A stretch of 64,000 nt of DNA from Flavobacterium microcysteis (lineage in GTDB: Bacteria > Bacteroidota > Bacteroidia > Flavobacteriales > Flavobacteriaceae), in NCBI RefSeq assembly GCF_006385255.1, contig NZ_VFJE01000054.1:186001-250000 (forward strand), written 5' to 3'. Below are positions 53,223 to 61,370 of this stretch, in pieces. A model generated the notes under the pieces. That model was not told where the DNA came from. It saw only the letters and a list, made by a program, of their open reading frames with translations, and did not search any database. The position numbers were made by a program, and so were the translations under genes. Numbering within the stretch: position 1 is the stretch's first letter; each line of letters starts with the position of its first letter.

Positions 53223-54116
53223 ATGAAAAAACTTTACATTTTATTATCTGTTGCTTTTGTATCAGTTTCGGCTTCTGCACAAGTAGTTATTAGCCAAGTT
53301 TATGGTGGTGGTGGAAATAATGGAGCAGTATACACGAACGACTTTATTGAATTATACAATAGAGGAACGGCTCCTCAAAGTTTAAATGGCTGGTCTGTTC
53401 AGTATGCTTCGGCTGCAGGTACATCATGGGCTGTTCAAACTCTTCCAAACGTTACAATACAACCTGGAAAATATTATTTAATTCAGCAAGCAGCTGGAAC
53501 AACTCCAGTTTTAGCTTTGCCAACTCCGGATTTAGATGGTGTAACATGTGGTTGTACAGTTTCTGGTGGAGCAAGCCCAGCTCCAATACCTGGCTTTGCA
53601 ATGGCTGGTACTAACGGTAAAGTTATCTTAGTAAACACAACTGTTGCTGAAGCTACTGCTAATCCAACTGGTTCTCAAATAATTGACAAAGTAGGATACG
53701 GTAGTGCAAATGGTTTTGAAGGATCTGCTGCGACTGCTGTATTAACAAACTCTACAGCTGCAATCAGAAACAACAATGGTTGTGCAGACACAAATGATAA
53801 TGCTGCTGATTTCACAGTTGCTGCACCAGCTCCTAGAAACTCTGCAACAGCTGCTAACACTTGTAGCTTAGGAGTTAAAGATAACGACATCGCTGGACTT
53901 AAAGTTTATCCAAACCCTGTAACAAACGGAAAATTATTCATCACTACAGATTCAAATGTTGAAAAAACAGTTGCTATCTATGATGTATTAGGAAAACAAG
54001 TAGTAAACACTAAAGCTACAGATTTTGTAAGTGTTTCTAACCTAAAAGGTGGTGTTTATATCGTTAAAATCACTGAAGAAGGAAAAACTGCTACAAGAAA
54101 ATTAGTTATCAAGTAA
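53223..54116 (+). CDS. Secreted lamin-tail-domain protein with T9SS tail
   Basis: This 297-residue protein has a signal peptide, a lamin-tail (LTD) domain (about 20-170: VISQVYGGGGNNGAVYTNDF, then IELYNRGTAPQSLNGW) and a T9SS type A sorting domain (last 80 residues, GLKVYPNPVTNGKLFIT). LTD domains are common in bacterial secreted nucleases and adhesins, but no nuclease motif is visible here. The tail DNA is nearly identical to the next gene's. It has a clear promoter and its own terminator. Confidence 0.87.
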   Translation: MKKLYILLSVAFVSVSASAQVVISQVYGGGGNNGAVYTNDFIELYNRGTAPQSLNGWSVQYASAAGTSWAVQTLPNVTIQPGKYYLIQQAAGTTPVLALPTPDLDGVTCGCTVSGGASPAPIPGFAMAGTNGKVILVNTTVAEATANPTGSQIIDKVGYGSANGFEGSAATAVLTNSTAAIRNNNGCADTNDNAADFTVAAPAPRNSATAANTCSLGVKDNDIAGLKVYPNPVTNGKLFITTDSNVEKTVAIYDVLGKQVVNTKATDFVSVSNLKGGVYIVKITEEGKTATRKLVIK

Positions 54117-54140
54117 TTAGTTTCTTTCAAAATAATATAG

Positions 54141-54168
54141 AGCATCCCAATTGGGATGCTTTTTTTTT
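54141..54168 (+). terminator. Terminator after the lamin-tail gene
   Basis: An 8-bp stem AGCATCCC / GGGATGCT with an AATT loop is followed by nine Ts. Confidence 0.85.
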
Positions 54169-54205
54169 GTATTATTGCCTCTTAATCTAAAAATATAACA
54201 AAAAC

Positions 54206-54994
54206 ATGAGGAAATTTTACATTTTATTACTGGCGGTTTCTTTTGGAAATGGCTATTCACAAACAACCATATTTACAGAAAATATGGGAGCCCCAACAAC
54301 AACGACAGCCATAGCAGCACATACCTTTCAAAATAGCAGCCCGATACTTTTTTCAGGAACGGCAGACATGAGAAATTCGACTCCTTCTGACACCTATGCA
54401 GGCGCTTCTGGGAACGGATGTGTTTTTCTAGGAGGAACTACTCCTGCAAAAACTTTTATCATTGAAGGAATAAACACTCTTAATTATTCTGATATGGTTT
54501 TATCCTTTGGTCATCAAAAAGGCACCAATGCAGGAAGCAATGAATTGACAGTAAACGTAAGTACAGACGGAACAACATGGACACCTCTAACTTATACACG
54601 ACCAACCGGAAGCGGAACCTCAGTCTGGACTTTAATTACGGCTTCTGGCACAATTCCAGCTACATCCAATCTGAGAATAAAATTTGAAAACCCTATCTCA
54701 AATATCGGATTTAGGATTGATGATGTTAAGCTAACAGGAAATGCATTAGGTGTTAAAGAAAACAATATCGCTGGGCTTAAAGTTTATCCAAACCCTGTAA
54801 CAGACGGAAAACTATTCATCACTTCAGATGCTAACATTGAAAAAACAGTTGCCATCTACGATATTTTAGGAAAACAAGTAATAAACACTACAGCTACTGA
54901 TCAAGTAAATGTTTCTAATCTAAAAGGTGGTGTTTATATCGTTAAGATAACAGAAGAAGGAAAAACTGCTACAAGAAAATTAGTTATTAAATAA
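54206..54994 (+). CDS. Secreted T9SS protein with a beta-sandwich domain
   Basis: This 262-residue protein has a signal peptide (FYILLLAVSFGNGYSQT), a beta-rich domain (about 20-180) with a choice-of-anchor-like pattern (DMVLSFGHQKGTNAGSNE, IGFRIDDVKLTG), and a T9SS type A tail (GLKVYPNPVTDGKLFITSD). The tail matches that of the preceding gene at nearly every residue. No enzyme motif is seen; the fold suggests a carbohydrate- or surface-binding protein. Confidence 0.82.
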   Translation: MRKFYILLLAVSFGNGYSQTTIFTENMGAPTTTTAIAAHTFQNSSPILFSGTADMRNSTPSDTYAGASGNGCVFLGGTTPAKTFIIEGINTLNYSDMVLSFGHQKGTNAGSNELTVNVSTDGTTWTPLTYTRPTGSGTSVWTLITASGTIPATSNLRIKFENPISNIGFRIDDVKLTGNALGVKENNIAGLKVYPNPVTDGKLFITSDANIEKTVAIYDILGKQVINTTATDQVNVSNLKGGVYIVKITEEGKTATRKLVIK

Positions 54995-55014
54995 TTAATC
55001 CTTTCTCACAAAAT

Positions 55015-55046
55015 AAAAAAGGCATCTCATTCGAGATGCCTTTTTA
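55015..55046 (+). terminator. Terminator after the T9SS protein
   Basis: A stem AAAAAGGCATCTC / GAGATGCCTTTTT with a short loop and T-run follows the stop by about 20 bases. The 270-base gap after it is AT-rich and shows no gene. Confidence 0.88.
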
Positions 55047-55263
55047 TTTCAATAATCGCAAAATGAAATCATCAATCTAATTTTCAATGGCATTTTGAAC
55101 AAATACAACCAAACGTTAAAATTTCTCTCTCAAAACTTTCCAATATTATTTTAAACCAAGTTTTTAAATTTAAATAACAAATTATCTCATTTACAGCATA
55201 TTAAATATTTTTTTATAATACAAATAGTGTTAATTTTAGGTTAAACCTTAAATCACTAGTATT

Positions 55264-56193
55264 ATGAACTTAACAAAAACCCTATGTGCAGGATTCCTGC
55301 TTGGCGGAATCTTTTCTGCAAATTCGCAAAATGTCGCTTCGACTAACTTATTAACCAGCGGAGGCCTCGATGCAGGAACCGTTGAAAAAGAAAATGCTTT
55401 TTACGGCTATCAGGCCGGACGCTTTACCGAAAATGCTTACAATTCATTTTTTGGGCATTTGGCAGGCGCTAAAAATGTCTCAGGAGATACTAACTCCTTT
55501 TTTGGACATCAGGCCGGAATCAATAATGGCATAGGTAGTTCGAATACCTTTATAGGTGCCAGCGCCGGATCTTATAATTATGAAGGAAGGCATAACGTTT
55601 ATGTAGGATATGCCAGCGGAACGTCAAATCAAGGAAATACCAATACTTTCATTGGAGCCTACTCGGGTGCAAAAGCGACAGGAGAAGGCAATGTTTTAAT
55701 TGGAAGCTATGCGGGTTATGGTGAAACAGACAGCAATAAGCTCCATATCAATAATGCTTATAATGTAACGCCATTAATTTGGGGTGATTTCTCAAAATAC
55801 CTCATCAAATTAAATGGGAAAGTAGGTATTGGAAATGATTTCGGAGCATTCCCAAATTTCGCAGGAGGATTAAACATTTCGCATTACAGACTGATTGTAG
55901 AAGGCGGTATCCTTACTGAAGAGGTGAGAATCAACCTGCAATCTGACTGGGCTGATTACGTTTTCACTGAAGACTATAAACTGAAATCATTGGAAGAAGT
56001 AGAAAAATACATTGAAAGCAATGGCCATTTGCCAAACGTTCCTTCTGCCAAACAAGTAAAAGAGGAAGGAATTGAATTGGGAGAAATTGCAAAAATCCAA
56101 CAAGAAAAGATTGAAGAACTTACGTTGTATCTGATTCAACAGAACAAAGAAATTAAGGAATTAAAAGAGATGGTGAAAAACTTAAAACAATAA
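55264..56193 (+). CDS. Secreted adhesin/tail-fibre-like protein with hexapeptide-like repeats
   Basis: This 309-residue protein has a signal peptide (LCAGFLLGGIFSANSQ), about eight repeats of a pattern like NSFFGHQAG / NTFIGASAG / NVLIGSYAG (residues about 45-165), and a C-terminal endosialidase-chaperone-like tail with a long coiled coil (GHLPNVPSAKQVKEEG, then IAKIQQEKIEEL). The repeats resemble the head of trimeric adhesins, and the tail is typical of Bacteroidota tail-fibre-like proteins. It lacks a T9SS tail. It is followed after 2 bases by a T9SS protein, suggesting a co-expressed pair. Confidence 0.8.
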   Translation: MNLTKTLCAGFLLGGIFSANSQNVASTNLLTSGGLDAGTVEKENAFYGYQAGRFTENAYNSFFGHLAGAKNVSGDTNSFFGHQAGINNGIGSSNTFIGASAGSYNYEGRHNVYVGYASGTSNQGNTNTFIGAYSGAKATGEGNVLIGSYAGYGETDSNKLHINNAYNVTPLIWGDFSKYLIKLNGKVGIGNDFGAFPNFAGGLNISHYRLIVEGGILTEEVRINLQSDWADYVFTEDYKLKSLEEVEKYIESNGHLPNVPSAKQVKEEGIELGEIAKIQQEKIEELTLYLIQQNKEIKELKEMVKNLKQ

Positions 56194-56195
56194 AT

Positions 56196-57488
56196 GTGGA
56201 AAATCTATACAAAAAACCAAAAATATGGCAGATTATCCTCTTTTGTTTTTTAGCAGGCTCTTTTCATTCAGAGCTACATTCTCAAGAACAGATTATATGG
56301 GATAATGTGCCGGTAAATACGACGGGCATTACTGCAACGTATTCTGGCGGAACCTTAAATGTAATGGCTACCGGATCAGGATTGAACATGGTGTTCTACA
56401 GCATTCCTACCAATCCTACCGTATTTCAGACAACAGGCGCATGGAATAATGCTCCATCAAAGGATTTGACATTCACTTTCCCGGAAAAAGTAATAATAAC
56501 CCGCTTTCGTGTATATGACATCAATTACGGAAACTGGAACGACTCCTTTAGCTTTTCAAACATTACATTCAGTGGAGTGACTGCATCTGCCGGATGCTGC
56601 GCTACGACAAGTGGCGTTACAGTATCGGCCGGTACGCCACCCAATACGGATGTTCATTGGTTGTGCTCTAATCCGATAGACAACTTTACAATAAATTACG
56701 CCAATACTAACGGAACAACTCATGCTTATCTGTTTTACACAATGGAAGTCCTACGGCTACCGTCAATAGGAACATTATGCTATAACAGTATTCCTCCTGC
56801 ACTTCCGGCAACTTTAGGCAATAATATCCAAGGCACTTGGAGTCCGGCTACTATCAATACGAGCGTAGTGGGAACAACACAATATTTCTTTACGCCAAAT
56901 CCCGGACAGACTATTCAATGTCCCGTATCAATAGACGTTACCGTATTGCCTTCCGGACAACAAAACTGTTGTGTTCCAGACATAACATTAACCTCACCAG
57001 GTGATGATGTTGCTTTCGGAAATCAGGACAATAGGGAAACATCAAATACGATTACGGCTCACAATACGATTAATTCGGGAGCTGTAGGAATATATCATGC
57101 GAAAAATTCCATTACGCTTAAAAAAGGCTTTTATTCTGCAAATGGCTCAAGATTTAGAGGCTATATACAAGGTTGCTCAGGCACATTTGTGGGAAGGCAA
57201 CCAGCATCGGCAGACACCAAAGATGTCCAAAAGCTAATAACAGACACCAAAGTCCCACAAAAATTGCTTTTGTATCCAAACCCTGCTACGCAAAAAGCAA
57301 CGATAGAATACGACCAGCCTATCCGAAACATTCTGGTTACTTCTATTGATGGAAAAACCATGCTATCAAAAGAGCTAGATGCAAACTCTTTTGATATTGA
57401 CCTTTCCAATTATAAAAACGGAATGTATATCGTTACCGTACAAACCGGAGACGGAAGAACAATTACATCCAAGCTGGTCAAAAAATAG
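56196..57488 (+). CDS. Secreted T9SS protein with coat-hanger-like domain
   Basis: The start is a GTG 2 bases after the preceding stop; an ATG at 56194 is out of frame. The 430 residues comprise a signal peptide, a beta-rich N-terminal domain (about 30-180), an SprB/PKD-like cysteine-rich region (VTVLPSGQQNCCVPD), a 3-coathanger-type domain (NTINSGAVGIYHAKNSITLK) and a T9SS type A tail (LLYPNPATQKATIEY). Cysteines are mostly paired (CC). The two genes probably form a surface assembly. Confidence 0.8.
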   Translation: MENLYKKPKIWQIILFCFLAGSFHSELHSQEQIIWDNVPVNTTGITATYSGGTLNVMATGSGLNMVFYSIPTNPTVFQTTGAWNNAPSKDLTFTFPEKVIITRFRVYDINYGNWNDSFSFSNITFSGVTASAGCCATTSGVTVSAGTPPNTDVHWLCSNPIDNFTINYANTNGTTHAYLFYTMEVLRLPSIGTLCYNSIPPALPATLGNNIQGTWSPATINTSVVGTTQYFFTPNPGQTIQCPVSIDVTVLPSGQQNCCVPDITLTSPGDDVAFGNQDNRETSNTITAHNTINSGAVGIYHAKNSITLKKGFYSANGSRFRGYIQGCSGTFVGRQPASADTKDVQKLITDTKVPQKLLLYPNPATQKATIEYDQPIRNILVTSIDGKTMLSKELDANSFDIDLSNYKNGMYIVTVQTGDGRTITSKLVKK

Positions 57489-57515
57489 TTTAAAACAAAA
57501 CTGTATTATTTTTCA

Positions 57516-57552
57516 CCCCGATATGGAATAAAATCCTATCGGGGTTTGTTTT
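57516..57552 (+). terminator. Terminator after the T9SS protein
   Basis: An 8-bp stem CCCCGATA / TATCGGGG, extended by an inner GGA/TCC pairing, is followed by TTTGTTTTT. Confidence 0.85.
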
Positions 57553-57561
57553 TAAAATAAT

Positions 57562-57569
57562 TACCTTTG
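57562..57569 (+). promoter_or_regulatory. -7 element of the acyl-protein synthetase gene
   Basis: TACCTTTG matches TAnnTTTG; the start codon is only 16 bases downstream. A TTTG at 57545 overlaps the terminator and is 13 bases away, closer than usual. Confidence 0.6.
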
Positions 57570-57585
57570 TCAAAAACAATTCCCA

Positions 57586-58566
57586 TTGATTCCAGCGTCA
57601 GACATATTCAGTATTTCCAACAATAAGCAGTTTGAAAAAATAGCCCTGAAAGTATTCCGATTCCAATACGACAACAATAGCGTATATCGTGAATTCTGCC
57701 AGTTTTTGAATGTTGAAAAGCAGCAGGTAAAATCATTAGAGCAGATTCCTTTTTTGCCAATACAATTTTTTAAAAGTCACGAGGTTTTATCATCTCAAGA
57801 AAAAATTCAGGAAACTTTTACAAGTTCTGGAACAACGGGAATGTCAACAAGCAGGCATCTTGTTACCGATATCACTTTATACGAAGAAAGCTATCGGAAA
57901 GGGTTCTCGCAATTTTATGGGAATATTGAAAATTATGCAGTGCTTGCCTTGCTTCCATCCTATTTGGAAAGAGAAGGCTCTTCGCTTATTTATATGGTTG
58001 ACGACCTGATTAAGCTGTCCAACCATCCGGAAAGCGGTTTTTACCTCAGCAATTATGATGACCTGATTCAAAAACTGCTTCAGCTTGATGAAGCCGGAGA
58101 AAACATAATCCTAATCGGTGTGACCTACGCCCTTCTCGACCTGATTGAGAAGCAAAATTTCCAATTGAAAAATACAATCATTATGGAAACCGGAGGCATG
58201 AAAGGAAAACGCAAGGAAATGATTCGGGAAGAACTTCACGAACTGCTTTGTAAAGGATTTGGAGTCGATGCCATCCATTCTGAATATGGAATGACAGAAC
58301 TGCTGTCACAAGCCTATTCTCTTGGTAACGGAATCTTTGAATGCCCAAACTGGATGCAAGTACTTATTCGCGATACCGAAGATGCACTATCGTATATTGA
58401 AGATGGAAAAACCGGTGGAATAAATGTAATTGATCTCGCCAATATCAACTCCTGTTCTTTTATTGCCACGCAAGATCTGGGTAAAAAACAACCCAACAAT
58501 TCATTTGAAGTATTGGGTCGTTTTGATAATTCAGATATTCGTGGATGCAACCTTATGGTACTCTAG
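57586..58566 (+). CDS. LuxE-family acyl-protein synthetase/acyltransferase
   Basis: This 326-residue protein is of the LuxE/PaaK-like adenylate-forming class, with FTSSGTTGMSTSRH (the phosphate-binding loop) near residue 85 and HSEYGMTELLSQAY in the middle. In other organisms such enzymes activate fatty acids for transfer to a protein. The start seems to be a TTG (57586). No luciferase or fatty-acid reductase genes are near, so the physiological acyl chemistry is unknown. Confidence 0.83.
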   Translation: MIPASDIFSISNNKQFEKIALKVFRFQYDNNSVYREFCQFLNVEKQQVKSLEQIPFLPIQFFKSHEVLSSQEKIQETFTSSGTTGMSTSRHLVTDITLYEESYRKGFSQFYGNIENYAVLALLPSYLEREGSSLIYMVDDLIKLSNHPESGFYLSNYDDLIQKLLQLDEAGENIILIGVTYALLDLIEKQNFQLKNTIIMETGGMKGKRKEMIREELHELLCKGFGVDAIHSEYGMTELLSQAYSLGNGIFECPNWMQVLIRDTEDALSYIEDGKTGGINVIDLANINSCSFIATQDLGKKQPNNSFEVLGRFDNSDIRGCNLMVL

Positions 58567-58570
58567 CGGT

Positions 58571-60001
58571 TTAATAATAACCGATAACTTTCATCCACAG
58601 GCCTCCAACTACCATATAAATTATGAGCATGATTACGCCAGTAATCAGACCTTTTGTCCACCAATTCTTGATATCTACAAATCCGCTTCCGAAGAAAACC
58701 GGTGCCGGGCCATGTCCGTAGTGTGTCAGCGTTCCATAAAACGATCCGCAGAATCCTAACATAAATGCCAACAGCAGTCCCGGAATTCCTATGGAAACTC
58801 CAACTCCTAATAATGCAGCATACATCGCAGCAACATGAGCCGTAGCACTCGCAAAAAGATAATGGCTCAGGAAATAGACAATCATAATGACCGGAAAGGC
58901 AATCTGCCAACTCAGGTCTCCGATTTTAGTCTTTATCAATTCACTAAACCAACCTATAAAACCCAGCTCATTGAGAGAACTGGCCATCATTACCAAAACT
59001 GCAAACCACACGATGGTATCCCAGGCTCCTTTTTCTGCTTTGACATCTTCCCATGTAAGCACAGATGTCAATAGCAAAAGCACCAACCCAAGAAAAGCTG
59101 TCGTAGTGGCATCAATACCGAATAAATCTCCGGTAATCCATAAAAACAGTAATACTGCAAAAGCCAAAAGCATCAGCCATTCGTTTTTTGTAACCGGCCC
59201 CATTTCTGCTAACTTTTGTTTGGCAAGCGCTGGCGCATCTCCTGTCTTTTTCAACTCAGGAGGATATACTTTATATAAAACCAAAGGAATCACAAAAAAA
59301 GCAACAAGGCCTGGTACAATTCCGGCAATTGCCCAAGACATCCATGTAATACGAATGCCCAAATCTGCAGCAAATTTTTGACACATTGGGTTACTTGCTG
59401 TTCCGGTCAGAAACATAGAAGAAGCAATCAGGTTCATATTATAACTATTCAGCGTAAGAAACGAGCCTAGTTTTCTATGTGTTTCAGGCTTGTCAGGAAC
59501 CGAATCAAAACTTATGGACATGGATTTCATAATTGGATAAATAATTCCGCCTCCACGGGCCGTATTACTTGGAATTGCAGGTGCCAAAGCCAAATCAGCC
59601 AAACCCAATCCGTAGGCGAGTCCTAAAGAACTTTTCCCAAAAACCCTTACGAAAAGATAGGCAATCCTATTACCGAGTCCGGTTTTGATAAATCCTCTTG
59701 CAATAAAAAATGAAATTCCAATCAGCCAGATTACCTTATCGCCAAAGCTTCGAAGCGCAAGGGAAATTGATTTTGAAGGATTGCCGGGAGCCAAAACACC
59801 GCTCAATGCAACAGCAGCTATAGCCATCATACACATCGTTCCCATACTAGCAGCCTTGAGAATTATTCCCAAAATTGTAGCAAGAAAAATTGCCAGTAAA
59901 TGCCATGCTTCCGGTTTTACTCCTTCCGGAACAGGAGAAAGCCAAATCGCCGCACCAAATAGCACGGTAATGGCCAAACGGGAGAGTTTTATTTCTTTCA
60001 T
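58571..60001 (-). CDS. DASS (SLC13/CitT-type) anion transporter
   Basis: This 476-residue protein has 11 to 12 membrane helices and the DASS motif SNTARGGGIIYPIM, with the matching second repeat (SATAHVAAMYAALLGVG). It resembles CitT-type and plastid 2-oxoglutarate/malate translocators, which exchange or import di- and tricarboxylates. The C-terminal stop is 5 bases from that of the converging acyl-protein synthetase gene. It follows the porin gene by 17 bases and is probably co-transcribed. Confidence 0.9.
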   Translation of the reverse strand: MKEIKLSRLAITVLFGAAIWLSPVPEGVKPEAWHLLAIFLATILGIILKAASMGTMCMMAIAAVALSGVLAPGNPSKSISLALRSFGDKVIWLIGISFFIARGFIKTGLGNRIAYLFVRVFGKSSLGLAYGLGLADLALAPAIPSNTARGGGIIYPIMKSMSISFDSVPDKPETHRKLGSFLTLNSYNMNLIASSMFLTGTASNPMCQKFAADLGIRITWMSWAIAGIVPGLVAFFVIPLVLYKVYPPELKKTGDAPALAKQKLAEMGPVTKNEWLMLLAFAVLLFLWITGDLFGIDATTTAFLGLVLLLLTSVLTWEDVKAEKGAWDTIVWFAVLVMMASSLNELGFIGWFSELIKTKIGDLSWQIAFPVIMIVYFLSHYLFASATAHVAAMYAALLGVGVSIGIPGLLLAFMLGFCGSFYGTLTHYGHGPAPVFFGSGFVDIKNWWTKGLITGVIMLIIYMVVGGLWMKVIGYY

Positions 60002-60017
60002 GATAAATATATTTTAG

Positions 60018-61184
60018 CTAAAAACGACTTTGGACTTGAAGAATAAACAGCTTGTTATCATAGGTAGGAGTATCTGGAACATTCCTTTTATAATCGTCTA
60101 TCTGCATGGCCAGCTGTATACGGGCATTGTAGCTTTTTAAAAATTCAAAGCTCAGCATAGGCAACCATGTTTGTCTTAGATTGGAATTGACCCTATAACT
60201 GGAATCCAGATATTCATAGCGGCAGGAAAATTCTATAGAACTTAATCTTCTGTATTGAATTTCATACCTCAAATTTGGAAGAAAATAAAACCCTCTTGTC
60301 TGATATCTATTCAGAGCATATAACCTTTCTGCAGGCAGCATATTGAAAAACAGATTATGGTTTGTACCCTGTTTCGCTTCAAGTTGCAACTCTAACAAAA
60401 ATTTCTCTGACAAGTGGAAATCGGAAGTAACATCAAAACCCACGGCATAGACATCTTTATGGAAAACCTGTCCTAATCCTCCGTTTAAACCCAGATTGAC
60501 ATTATTTTTCTCAGACAATCGAAAAAGAAACCGACCAGCATATTGCTTACCGTTGTCTTTATCATTGTTTTGGTTTCTTCCATTTCCGTTAAATACGGTA
60601 AGACCGTATTGAATAGGCATCCTTCCAATAGAATCTCTTACCGAAACAGAAGCTCCAATCTGGAAACTCTCCCAACCATTATTCCCGAATTCATAATATT
60701 GGTTTGAAAAATCAATAGATTTGACAATATCAATCGGGTAGGTATTTTCAAGTCCGAAAAAGGGTCTGAACTGCCCAGCCGTCAAACTTATCTTATCACT
60801 CAGCTTATAGGAAATATAAGCATTTTCCAACACCTTGTTTTTGGGGTCGGATTTAAAGTCTGCGAGATTGACCGACATCGTTACATCAGTACGATCACTA
60901 ATGATTGCCTTTACCTGTAAACGGCCCCGTTTGACAAGAAATGAATTACTCACTTCTTCTCCATCAGAATGATGCAGTCCATTAATATCCACATCGGTAT
61001 TCAGGCTAGCAGCATATTGCCCTTGAAAAAGTCCTTTAACTGAGAACTTAGGATAGGTTGTGGCTTCTTTTTTTTCGTTTTCATCCACCTGAGAAGTTTG
61101 CGAGAAAACACCGTCCGATGCTAGCAGACAAAAAAGAAAACTGGCTTTCAAAATAGTATTTTGAAAATGTCTAGATATATCCAT
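60018..61184 (-). CDS. OprP/OprO-family outer membrane porin
   Basis: From the ATG at 61184 this is a 388-residue protein with a signal peptide (ASFLFCLLASDGVFSQ) and a 16-strand barrel of the phosphate-selective porin O/P family (FSVKGLFQGQYAAS at the start, ending ILQVQSRF). Only family resemblance supports the name, so the true substrate is likely the anion of its partner DASS transporter. An in-frame start at 61238 would add 18 residues of less typical signal. It is preceded by a perfect palindrome at the expected transcription start. Confidence 0.83.
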   Translation of the reverse strand: MDISRHFQNTILKASFLFCLLASDGVFSQTSQVDENEKKEATTYPKFSVKGLFQGQYAASLNTDVDINGLHHSDGEEVSNSFLVKRGRLQVKAIISDRTDVTMSVNLADFKSDPKNKVLENAYISYKLSDKISLTAGQFRPFFGLENTYPIDIVKSIDFSNQYYEFGNNGWESFQIGASVSVRDSIGRMPIQYGLTVFNGNGRNQNNDKDNGKQYAGRFLFRLSEKNNVNLGLNGGLGQVFHKDVYAVGFDVTSDFHLSEKFLLELQLEAKQGTNHNLFFNMLPAERLYALNRYQTRGFYFLPNLRYEIQYRRLSSIEFSCRYEYLDSSYRVNSNLRQTWLPMLSFEFLKSYNARIQLAMQIDDYKRNVPDTPTYDNKLFILQVQSRF

Positions 61185-61252
61185 AGTCTTTGAATTAGCT
61201 GAAACAAGATAATTTTTGGGGATCTCTTTGAAATCCAACTATTGACTATTGT

Positions 61253-61273
61253 ATTACAAACATCGTTTGTAAT
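61253..61273. promoter_or_regulatory. Perfect 21-bp palindrome, candidate operator
   Basis: ATTACAAAC-ATC-GTTTGTAAT is a perfect inverted repeat of 9 bp with a 3-bp centre. It lies immediately downstream of a minus-strand -7 element, overlapping the expected transcription start of the porin-transporter operon, where a repressor would act. The regulator is not in the window. Confidence 0.6.
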
Positions 61274-61281
61274 CCTTTTCT

Positions 61282-61289
61282 CAAATTTA
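61282..61289 (-). promoter_or_regulatory. -7 element of the porin-transporter operon
   Basis: On the minus strand TAAATTTG matches TAnnTTTG, 9 bases upstream of the palindrome. The -33 element is weak. Confidence 0.5.
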
Positions 61290-61326
61290 AGAAATATTCT
61301 GATATATTTAACATTTATAAATAAAA

Positions 61327-61350
61327 AAAGGAGACCGTGAAGTCTCCTTT
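61327..61350 (-). terminator. Terminator of tyrS
   Basis: A 9-bp stem AAAGGAGAC / GTCTCCTTT with a 6-base loop, followed by a T-run on the minus strand, lies about 20 bases past the tyrS stop. Confidence 0.85.
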
Positions 61351-61370
61351 AATTAAGTTATATGAAACGC

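Noticed and set aside
58430..58910. Open frames on both strands near 58.5-58.9 kb
   Set aside because: They lie in other frames of the LuxE-like and DASS genes and show no coding signature.
60018..61184. Phosphate transport as the role of the porin
   Set aside because: The family name alone does not show it, the partner is a carboxylate-type transporter, and no TAACA array was found upstream.
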